The position numbers were made by a program, and so were the translations under genes. Of a stretch of DNA of 64,000 nt, positions 1 to 8,128 are shown one piece after another. The notes under the pieces are model-generated. The model saw only the letters and a list, made by a program, of their open reading frames with translations. It was not told the origin of the DNA and ran no database searches. How positions within the stretch are numbered: position 1 is the first letter of the stretch; the number at the start of each line of letters is the position of its first letter. This DNA comes from Allacma fusca (taxonomy: Eukaryota > Arthropoda > Collembola > Symphypleona > Sminthuridae): the NCBI GenBank assembly GCA_947179485.1, contig OX359248.1, forward strand, positions 51,098,386-51,162,385, given 5' to 3'.

Positions 1-304
1 ATTGCTCAAGAATTTAAGAGAGCAGGTATTTCTGGAAAATGGGGTTTCCAAAGTTCTATTTGATAGGTCTCTATATAGAGAATCGTAAATATGACCTGGC
101 AAGAAACCTGAGGATTTGTTAGAAATTGCTCTTCAGCAGGACAATTTTGAAATTCGCAATTGTTAAAGCAAACTGCAGTCATAAAAATTATTTAAAGAAA
201 CGGATTTGCAATTTTTATGGAAATTCATTTGCATCTAATATCATTAGCAGGGGGTAGAATATTTCAGCCTCAGCTGTAAAAACACAAACGAATGGTTATG
301 ATGT
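1..304. other. non-coding, nothing recognised
   Basis: AT-rich sequence without a convincing reading frame, RNA gene or repeat that I can identify. Confidence 0.5.
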
Positions 305-494
305 TACAGTAAAATCTGTTTATAACGGAATCGAAAGGGAGCTTGGATTTTTGTCCGGTATAAACAGTATTCCGTTATATGATTACAGCGGACATTATGT
401 GCTTACACAAGTACTTTTGGTGGGGATGAACAAATGTGTCCGGTATAATGAGAATTCCGTTTTAAAGCGGCCGTTATAAAGAGATTTTGCTGTA
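305..494. mobile_element. 186-bp MITE, Tc1/mariner-pogo type
   Basis: The element spans 307-492 and is flanked by TA on both sides (305-306 and 493-494). The left end starts CAGTAAAATCTGTTTATAACGG. The reverse complement of the right end reads CAGCAAAATCTCTTTATAACGG, so the terminal inverted repeats match at about 20 of 22 positions. There is no coding capacity. A TA duplication and termini starting CAG are typical of Tc1/mariner and pogo-like elements; the exact family is an inference. Confidence 0.75.
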
Positions 495-1339
495 TTAATG
501 ATTCCAAGAAGTTAGACATAGTCGACAGGTAAGTTTTACATTATTTAGACCTAGGGAAAATTCCAGATAGTATGCTTATTAGTTTGACCACTATAATATT
601 GACCACTATAATAATAATAATAATAATATAAAATATTGACGTTATAAATTGTTTTTTTCCGAAACCTTAGAAAGAAGTCATTAGTAAACCAGGGGAAATG
701 ACCACCAAAAAACCAGGATGTTGAAAATGCTTGTGCGTGTGACATTAGCAAAACCCCAAAGTAACATGTTAATCAAAATTGTAATGACTTGACCAGTCAC
801 ACTATCATTTAGTAGAAGGAGGATACTAGAAAAATATAAACAACGAGCTCTTTCACGTGTGACCATGTACGCAAATTGTAAAATAAGCCCACGTTAGTAC
901 TTATAATTACTACAATAACATTAACGTCGTTGATTAACTTTTCGAACGTTCACAGTCCGAATTTTGAGTACATTTTGCAGGCCTCAGGTATAAACAAATC
1001 CGGCCTGAACCCTCTCGCAGTCCCAAATATAAATACGTATGTACATATGTGTAAGGTGAATACGACCCGCTACAACCCGTCGCGGTATTGTATTTATAAC
1101 TACTTACAAAATCTGAACTTTTGTCAATTCACTAACACTAAAAGTCACTAACAATAAATGACTTATTTTTTATACCAGATTCCATATTCGGGCTAACGCG
1201 TGATTAACTTCATTAAACAAGTTCAATTATATGCAAGCTTTCGACATCTAACAGACTGTCATCTTCAGGCAAAGACAAGTCTTTTTTTATTTTTTATTTT
1301 AAGCCCTTTGAATTACATAGTTTCTATTTTCTAAGTATT
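495..1339. other. non-coding, ATA-repeat and unassigned sequence
   Basis: Contains a short ATA-type simple repeat near 605-632. Short open frames here have no recognisable domains and no splice context. Confidence 0.5.
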
Positions 1340-1344
1340 TAGGG
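1340..1344. repeat. target-site duplication, left copy (TAGGG)
   Basis: Five bases TAGGG directly precede the TGTTGAG start of the left LTR. The same five bases directly follow the inverted LTR at 7390-7394. BEL/Pao elements usually make duplications of about 4-6 bp. Confidence 0.8.
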
Positions 1345-1840
1345 TGTTGAGTTAAGCATTCTCTATAGACGTAGGTTTATATGTACCTGTTTGGAAGTAC
1401 ATATTCTGTATGGAAGTGATGTAATGTTACATAAGGTTATGAGACCTTCCAGCGCGCCTCGGCAGATCCGTCTGCTTATGAATCATGTACATAGGTCGCG
1501 GAGGAAGAGTCAGTGTGGAGAATTACTTGAGAGAGCGAGCATCATCTTGTTACATAATCATAGCACTAGCAACCTTTGCATTAATCGAGTGCAAGCAATC
1601 ATTGTCATTTCCAGCAGTGCTTTATCAACTAAAATAAAGTGATAAAACTATTTGTGTTGTGTGCCCTGTACCCTTAATCATTGTAAGGCTACCTTAAGTC
1701 AGTGTCTCAGTACATACCGCTCCATGAGCCAAGTCATACACACACATACATATGCCCATGCCAATTCCATGTTCTTCATCATTAATTGCCGTCAATAATC
1801 CCGTTCATACTATCATCAATAGCAAACTACACAAGTAACA
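1345..1840 (+). repeat. left LTR (496 bp), forward orientation
   Basis: Starts TGTTGAG and ends AACA, consistent with TG...CA LTR ends. A polyadenylation signal AATAAA lies at 1633-1638, followed by a GT-rich stretch, so the R/U5 boundary is probably just downstream. The arm is repeated as an exact-length reverse complement at 6894-7389. The 83-residue open frame inside it is a by-product of LTR sequence and not a gene. Confidence 0.9.
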
Positions 1841-1845
1841 TTTTT

Positions 1846-1864
1846 TGGTCCTTCGAACCGGATT
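1846..1864 (+). other. primer binding site, tRNA-Tyr type
   Basis: TGGTCCTTCGAACCGGATT lies five bases after the LTR. Its reverse complement ends in TCGAAGGACCA. This matches the acceptor end of eukaryotic tRNA-Tyr, whose 5' end is CCTTCGA. The assignment to Tyr rests on remembered tRNA consensus and would need a tRNA search of the genome. Confidence 0.75.
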
Positions 1865-2212
1865 AATACCATCGCAATCCGAAGTTAGTGTTAATTTGTG
1901 TGAAACTTCAGCTATTTGTGAACGGAAAACTTAGCAGCCACGCTGCGGCAGACCGACGCTCGCTTGTAACGGTAACTGTAGTATGCCTGCACATGGTGGT
2001 ACATACTTACCACGCCGTTCCACTTCACGCTCACTCGTATGAACAGTAGCATAATCAATTTATAGACCAGGCTTCTACGGCCATTTTGTTTAGTGACGTG
2101 TACATTAGCCACGCTAACTTGTGCCGCCACCTTGACTTTGATTGTCCCTAATCATTTTTATTCTGACTCCGAAAGTGCTACTTACTCTTAACATTGACTG
2201 TTTTTATGAACC

Positions 2213-5200
2213 ATGCTTTCTCTAAAGAACAGCCGCTCAGGCTACAAATCAGTTGCAACGAAACTTAAACAGTCCCTGGAAGCTCAAGATCCCGATGTGC
2301 TTACTAGAAGTACATACTCCATGTTCATGCTAAAGCTCCAGGACATATCTAAAAAGCTGGAGGAAAATCACGCTCAGATTTTGGACTCTTGCTCCGATGA
2401 AGATGAAGCCAATGCTCATATCGCTGACTATGAAACTTCTTTGGATGCTCTTATGGAAATGTCGTTGATGCTATCATCGTGGGATGACTTCCTGACTAGG
2501 AAAGAAACCGCTGATTTTTTGCACCAACAACCTCAACCTAGGTCTCCTATTCATGGCCAAGTAAAGGTTAATTTACCTAAACTTGAACTTCCAAGATTTT
2601 CCGGTAAGCTGGAAGACTGGATTACCTTCGCAGACCTCTTCACTCACGTAGTTCATGCCAATACTGATCTGTCGGGTGCCCAAAAGTTACAGTACCTCAA
2701 GTCTGCACTTCAAGGGGATGCGGCAAGACTTCTTGATGCAATAACAATTGCGGATGGTAACTACGATACGGCTTGGAAAATTGTTACTGATCGATATCAG
2801 CACACCCGCGAAATTTTGCACACTCATGTCAACAAATTTCTACAGCAGCCACAAGTCCAGTCTGAATCTGCCTCATCTCTACTCAACATGATTGACGCTA
2901 CCAATCAGTCCTTGAATGCTCTGCGTGTACTTCACTGCAAGCCTGAGGATTGGAATGTGATTCTGGTAACTGTTCTGATGAACAAATTAGACTCAGAAAC
3001 TCGGCGGGTATACGAACGCAGCTTAGATCACAACGAAATGCCGTTGTTTGAAGACCTCATGAGGTTCCTGGAGAAGCAAGCACGAGCCTTAAATTCTGGA
3101 GCAGGGTTAAGGCCAAGACAAAATGGGAATCATAATAAAACCCAAGATGCTCGTCCAGCTCACAATCAGAGACTTCCAGTTACGAATGGCAAGGGAAAAT
3201 GTTCCTTTTGCAAGGACGACCACTTTTCCTTTCAATGCAAGCAATTGCTTGACAAGACAGGTCAAGACCGCTTCAAGTTTGCCCAGAGTTCAGGAGTTTG
3301 TCTCAATTGCCTTCGCAAAGGCCATGTTGCTGTACAGTGTGAGAGCACTAATTGTAAGCGTTGCAACAAACGTCACCACACTCTCCTTCATCGTGAAGAT
3401 ATCAAGACTGATGCAAAACAGGGTCCAGTATCAGCGTTCACAACCAAATCCTCGAGTGTCAGTAACGTACTGCTGGGCACAGCTGTAATTAGGGTCATGG
3501 ATAATGTTGGCAACCTTCACGACTGTCGAGCGTTACTAGACTCAGGGTCTCAAGCCAGCTTTGTTTCCACCTCATGTGCCAATAGACTTAATCTACCCAG
3601 AACTGAAGCACCAACAGAAGTTTCGGGACTGGCAGCAACTGGAGTTGCTTACGCAAGCCATTCCATTGTACTATGTGTGACATCCAGAGTCTATGCTGGA
3701 AGTCAGGTGAATTTTGATGCATTTATTGTTCCTAAAGTCACAAGCGATCTACCCATTAATCATGGCACTGCTGATGGATGGAGTCACACCCAGGGTTTAA
3801 AGCTAGCTGATCCGGAGTATTATCGGCCCCGCGGTATTGACATTTTAATTGGAGCCAACATCCTCAACAAGGTTATGAAACCAGCAATTATTCATGGCAA
3901 AGATGGAACTCCATCTGCCCAGGACACTCTCTTTGGTTGGGCTCTTTATGGCCCAGCATCAGTTCCTACAGCACCAAAGGTAGTATCGCTCATAAATGTG
4001 ACCCCTTTAAATGATATTGATGCTACTCTCAGGAAATTTTGGGAAATCGAGTCAATTGCAACCAAGAGGGTTTTTACTCCCGAGGAGGAACAATTTGTTG
4101 CTCATTTCAACCAAACTACAGTCCGCCTTGATGACGGCTCTTACCAGGTATCATTACCATTCAAGAATAAGGAAAAGGCTCTTGGCGAATCTAAACAGCA
4201 TGCACTAAGAAGGTTTTATCAGGTTGAGAACCGGCTCAACAGAAATCCTCATCTCAAGGAGCAGTATGTAAATTTTATGCATGAGTACATACAACTTGGG
4301 CATATGAGTCTAATTCCCCAATCGCAGTTGAACATAAATTCAGATAGTAGCTACTACCTACCACATCATCCTGTCCTAAAGGAATCAAGTTCAACTACAA
4401 AACTCCGTGTAGTATTTGATGCTAGTTCCAGCACTTCAACAAATGTGTCTCTCAATGATAAGCTTATGGTCGGTCCGATTGTCCAAAATGACCTATTTAC
4501 AATCTTGGTTCGCTGGCGGTACTACCTTGTGCCTCTCTGTGCAGACATCAAGATGATGTACAGAAATATATGGATACATGAAGATGACTGGACGTTTTTA
4601 AGGATTTTTTGGAGAGAAAAGGCTACTCTACCTATTCAGGAGTACTGGCTTAAGACGGTCACATATGGGACATCTGCAGCTCCTTCGCAAGCGGTTCTTG
4701 TTCTTCAAGACATCGCTGAAAGGTATAAGGTTTCTCACCCCTTAGCTAGCGAGGCACTTCAGCGTGACTTTTACATGGATGACTGTATGACTGGTGCCAA
4801 TACAGTTGAAGAAGCACTCGAATTGCAACAGCAATTACTGGCAGTGTTGAAGTTGTGTAATTTCACACTTAGGAAATGGTCTTCATCGGTTCCGGCCATA
4901 CTCGAAGCTGTACCTGAAGACTTTCGCGAAACTCAGCTTCCTCTTACTCTTGATCAAGGTGGTACAGTCAAGACACTTGGTATGCACTGGAGCCCATCAG
5001 CAGATGAGTTTCGCTTTACTTTTGATGCAGAAACGAGCAAGAGGAAGATTACGAAGCGTAACGTCCTGTCGGACCTTGCCCGCATTTTTGATCCATTGGG
5101 CTTAATGTCCCCAATTACAGTCAAAGGCAAGATTATTATGCAACATCTATGGAAACTAAAGATTGGCTGGGACCAGCAGCTACCATCTGACCTGTCTCGC

Positions 5201-6907
5201 CGCTGGTCTGAGTTTTGCAATGACCTCCTTTATCTTACAAATCTGAGGGTCCCACGCTGCATGGCAGCACAGATTGCTCAAAGTTACGAACTACATGGGT
5301 TCAGTGATGCGTCAGAGCAAGCCTATGCCGGAGTTGTTTACTTACGGACTATTTCAGATACTGGAGATATTTTCGTTCGTCTCATTGCGTCCAAGAGTAA
5401 GGTTGCTCCTTTAAGTCAGATTTCCTTACCTCGGCTTGAGCTCTGTGGAGCAGAATTATTGGCCAACCTCGTATCAGCCATTACCACCTCTCTGCCTATT
5501 CCCAACCTGAAGACATACGGATGGACTTATTCAACAATAGTTAAACACTGGCTAAGTGCACCGCCGCAGCGATGGAAAACGTACGTAGCTAATCGTGTGA
5601 CCAGTATCACCAACGTTATTCCGTCCAATTTATGGAACCATGTGAACGGAAACCTTAACCCAGCTGATCTACCCACCCGTGGGTTGTCAGCAGAGGAGTT
5701 ATGTTCATCCAGCCTCTGGTGGAATCCCCCATTTTTACTTCAACTCAATTTTCCAATTGACCAGCCTCCGGAGTCAAAGGCAGCTGCTGATGAAGCCCGT
5801 AAGGAAGAAAGACACACGGTAGTTTCGCATATGATAAAATTGAACGTCTCAATGGTTGATAAGTATTCAAATCTACTTCACCTTCAGCGTCATTCAGCTT
5901 GGCTGGCAAGGTTTTGCATGTTTTTAAATAAAAACAAAAATCAACCGATTCTTAAAGGTCCTTTAACTGTAATTGAGCTACAGAGAGTATTACACTCTTG
6001 GATTGTGGTCATACAACAGATGGAGTTTGCTGAGGAAGTCACTGCGCTGAAAAATAATGTTCCCATCCACCGGACTTCAAAATTACACTCTCTCAGTCCC
6101 AGGTTGGATGACGCTGGACTTCTCAGGGTGGGCGGAAGGATTGACAAGGCTCCGTTGTCATATAATGAGAAACACCCTATTCTCCTTCCCCGCCAAAGTA
6201 GACTCACTCGCCTCATCATAGAGCACACGCACCGTACTCTCAAACATGCAGGGTGTCAGCTCGTACTGTACTTTCTCCAGCAGAACTACTGGATCATCCG
6301 AGGAAAGCCACTGGTTCGTCAGTACATTAATAAATGTATTATATGCGTCCTACAGAAAGCTAAGCCTATGAACCAAGTCATGGGAAGCCTTCCGCAGCAT
6401 CGAGTTACACCAAGTCGTCCATTTAGCTACGTTGGCATTGACTATGCCGGCCCAGTCCTGCTTCGTACTTGGCAAGGAAGGAAAGCTGCGTCCTTTAAAG
6501 CCTACATAGCACTATTTGTGTGCTTCAGCACCAAGGCCATGCACTTGGAGTTGGTATCAGATATGACGTCTGAGACTTTCCTCGCTGCTCTTCGGAGATT
6601 CACATCCCGCCGTGGTCGCCCCGTCCACATCTACTCCGACTGTGGGACCAATTTTGTCGGAGCAAATAGAGAGCTTCAAGAGTATGTGAAGTTCCTTAGG
6701 ACAAAAGAGCACAATGAAATTGTGTCGAAGAAGCTCGTCAATGAAGGAATTCAGTGGTCGTTCAACCCACCCGGTGCGCCTCACATGGGAGGACTGTGGG
6801 AGGCTGGAGTTAAATCCGCCAAATTTCATCTCCGAAGATGCCTGGGAGAAACGCCACTGACCTTTGAGGAATCCGGTTCGAAGGACCAAAAAATGTTACT
6901 TGTGTAG
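2213..6907 (+). CDS. BEL/Pao gag-pol polyprotein, 3'-truncated
   Basis: A single open frame of 1564 codons. Order of parts: a Gag region with the FSGKLEDW motif (DUF1759-like, about residue 125); paired zinc-knuckle Cys/His clusters (about 330-400); an aspartic protease with LLDSGSQ (about 443); reverse transcriptase with YMDD at 854-857; RNase H with FSDAS near 1030; and integrase with an HHCC region (about 1337-1380) and DDE residues D1410, D1476 and E1530. The RNase H motif usually written W-S/T-D-S-T reads WTYST here (codon TAT at 5528-5530), so a catalytic Asp is replaced by Tyr. Residues after E1553 are not pol: the frame runs into the inverted primer binding site and LTR and stops at 6905-6907. 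The element's normal C-terminal domain is absent. This is reverse-transcription and integration machinery of a retrotransposon, probably inactive on its own. Confidence 0.92.
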   Translation: MLSLKNSRSGYKSVATKLKQSLEAQDPDVLTRSTYSMFMLKLQDISKKLEENHAQILDSCSDEDEANAHIADYETSLDALMEMSLMLSSWDDFLTRKETADFLHQQPQPRSPIHGQVKVNLPKLELPRFSGKLEDWITFADLFTHVVHANTDLSGAQKLQYLKSALQGDAARLLDAITIADGNYDTAWKIVTDRYQHTREILHTHVNKFLQQPQVQSESASSLLNMIDATNQSLNALRVLHCKPEDWNVILVTVLMNKLDSETRRVYERSLDHNEMPLFEDLMRFLEKQARALNSGAGLRPRQNGNHNKTQDARPAHNQRLPVTNGKGKCSFCKDDHFSFQCKQLLDKTGQDRFKFAQSSGVCLNCLRKGHVAVQCESTNCKRCNKRHHTLLHREDIKTDAKQGPVSAFTTKSSSVSNVLLGTAVIRVMDNVGNLHDCRALLDSGSQASFVSTSCANRLNLPRTEAPTEVSGLAATGVAYASHSIVLCVTSRVYAGSQVNFDAFIVPKVTSDLPINHGTADGWSHTQGLKLADPEYYRPRGIDILIGANILNKVMKPAIIHGKDGTPSAQDTLFGWALYGPASVPTAPKVVSLINVTPLNDIDATLRKFWEIESIATKRVFTPEEEQFVAHFNQTTVRLDDGSYQVSLPFKNKEKALGESKQHALRRFYQVENRLNRNPHLKEQYVNFMHEYIQLGHMSLIPQSQLNINSDSSYYLPHHPVLKESSSTTKLRVVFDASSSTSTNVSLNDKLMVGPIVQNDLFTILVRWRYYLVPLCADIKMMYRNIWIHEDDWTFLRIFWREKATLPIQEYWLKTVTYGTSAAPSQAVLVLQDIAERYKVSHPLASEALQRDFYMDDCMTGANTVEEALELQQQLLAVLKLCNFTLRKWSSSVPAILEAVPEDFRETQLPLTLDQGGTVKTLGMHWSPSADEFRFTFDAETSKRKITKRNVLSDLARIFDPLGLMSPITVKGKIIMQHLWKLKIGWDQQLPSDLSRRWSEFCNDLLYLTNLRVPRCMAAQIAQSYELHGFSDASEQAYAGVVYLRTISDTGDIFVRLIASKSKVAPLSQISLPRLELCGAELLANLVSAITTSLPIPNLKTYGWTYSTIVKHWLSAPPQRWKTYVANRVTSITNVIPSNLWNHVNGNLNPADLPTRGLSAEELCSSSLWWNPPFLLQLNFPIDQPPESKAAADEARKEERHTVVSHMIKLNVSMVDKYSNLLHLQRHSAWLARFCMFLNKNKNQPILKGPLTVIELQRVLHSWIVVIQQMEFAEEVTALKNNVPIHRTSKLHSLSPRLDDAGLLRVGGRIDKAPLSYNEKHPILLPRQSRLTRLIIEHTHRTLKHAGCQLVLYFLQQNYWIIRGKPLVRQYINKCIICVLQKAKPMNQVMGSLPQHRVTPSRPFSYVGIDYAGPVLLRTWQGRKAASFKAYIALFVCFSTKAMHLELVSDMTSETFLAALRRFTSRRGRPVHIYSDCGTNFVGANRELQEYVKFLRTKEHNEIVSKKLVNEGIQWSFNPPGAPHMGGLWEAGVKSAKFHLRRCLGETPLTFEESGSKDQKMLLV
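6870..6888 (-). other. inverted primer binding site at the rearrangement junction
   Basis: The 19 bases are the exact reverse complement of 1846-1864. The base before (G6869) no longer matches, so the inverted arm stops at the end of the primer binding site. Eighteen bases is the length normally copied from the primer tRNA before the modified A58 stops synthesis; the extra A at 6870 could belong to pol. Confidence 0.85.
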
Positions 6908-7389
6908 TTTGCTATTGATGATAGTATGAACGGGATTATTGACGGCAATTAATGATGAAGAACATGGAATTGGCATGGGCATATGTATGTGTGTGTATGA
7001 CTTGGCTCATGGAGCGGTATGTACTGAGACACTGACTTAAGGTAGCCTTACAATGATTAAGGGTACAGGGCACACAACACAAATAGTTTTATCACTTTAT
7101 TTTAGTTGATAAAGCACTGCTGGAAATGACAATGATTGCTTGCACTCGATTAATGCAAAGGTTGCTAGTGCTATGATTATGTAACAAGATGATGCTCGCT
7201 CTCTCAAGTAATTCTCCACACTGACTCTTCCTCCGCGACCTATGTACATGATTCATAAGCAGACGGATCTGCCGAGGCGCGCTGGAAGGTCTCATAACCT
7301 TATGTAACATTACATCACTTCCATACAGAATATGTACTTCCAAACAGGTACATATAAACCTACGTCTATAGAGAATGCTTAACTCAACA
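6894..7389 (-). repeat. right LTR (496 bp), inverted
   Basis: Reverse complement of the left LTR, with its TGTTGAG end pointing outward at 7389. In a normal element this LTR would be a direct repeat with its U5 end outward. Its AATAAA and promoter region therefore face the left LTR, so transcription from the two LTRs would converge. Confidence 0.9.
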
Positions 7390-7394
7390 TAGGG
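7390..7394. repeat. target-site duplication, right copy (TAGGG)
   Basis: Perfect copy of 1340-1344, directly outside the U3 terminus of the inverted LTR. Confidence 0.8.
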
Positions 7395-8128
7395 AATTCC
7401 GTCTATACGTATGTAGCAAAAAAATTTCATTTTCTAATGAACGAATTCTATTATTTTGATAGTTTTATTTGTAGCAAACTCGCGAGGCCGGAAACGCTAT
7501 GCATGATATGAGCTTCCTAAAATATATTGTTTCGGGCATCAGTCAATGACTATTAAGATACAATTTGTAAATCAAGTATAATGAATTTAGGAATCATTAC
7601 CAGTGTGAAATGGAATCGATGAGGGTTCACCCTAAACAACAAGTTCATTGCTACACCGTAATACGAGAAAATAGGAAGTAGAATCGGGTGAGCAAAGTGA
7701 ATAGGTAGCACATGTGCCACTGTCCCATGATTTTGGGAGTACGGTACATCCCGGATTGATACATATGGGCCAAACCTGAGAAAGAAGTACCTACACGAGC
7801 ACCCTAATACATATGTGCTTCTGATTATGTACACAATCATAAGGACTGGAAAAAGCTGTAAATACAAATAATGGATCAGTTGGAAGTAGCCTCCTACCTA
7901 TCCAAAACTCCATGCAATACAAAATCATGTTCAATATGGGAACATCCTTATTTAAGTGAGAGCACACCTTTAATTCCCATCATTCAAGATCCATTAGTCG
8001 GCTAGTTGCTTTCATTCTGAAACGGTTATTCTCGCTCAGAATCCCCCAAAATACTTTCGAACTTCAAATTTTAGCAAGTAATTACAGATAAGAAGTGCCG
8101 TTGAGAGCCCACATAGCTAAAAGTAAAA
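7395..8128. other. presumed upstream region of the rough-like gene
   Basis: No gene recognised. The 3' part is expected to hold the promoter and 5' UTR of the homeobox gene that starts at 8129, but I see no clear TATA box. Confidence 0.4.

Larger units (their letters stand above)
1340..7394 (+). mobile_element. BEL/Pao retrotransposon with inverted LTRs
   Basis: Layout read directly from the sequence: TAGGG (1340-1344), LTR forward (1345-1840), 5-bp T spacer, primer binding site (1846-1864), leader, gag-pol (2213 to about 6870), inverted primer binding site (6870-6888), inverted spacer, inverted LTR (6894-7389), TAGGG (7390-7394). The 520-bp arms 1345-1864 and 6870-7389 are equal in length, and I saw no difference between them by eye. 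The 3' part of a normal element is missing: the end of pol (the DUF5641-type tail), the polypurine tract and a direct-repeat 3' LTR. The 5-bp direct repeat outside both U3 ends implies integrase-mediated insertion of an already inverted molecule. The uninterrupted gag-pol frame and matching arms point to a young insertion. Confidence 0.9.

Noticed and set aside
1391-1642. 83-residue open frame, repeated on the opposite strand near 7092-7430
   Set aside because: It lies wholly inside the LTR and its inverted copy; it is repeat sequence, with no domain or coding signal.
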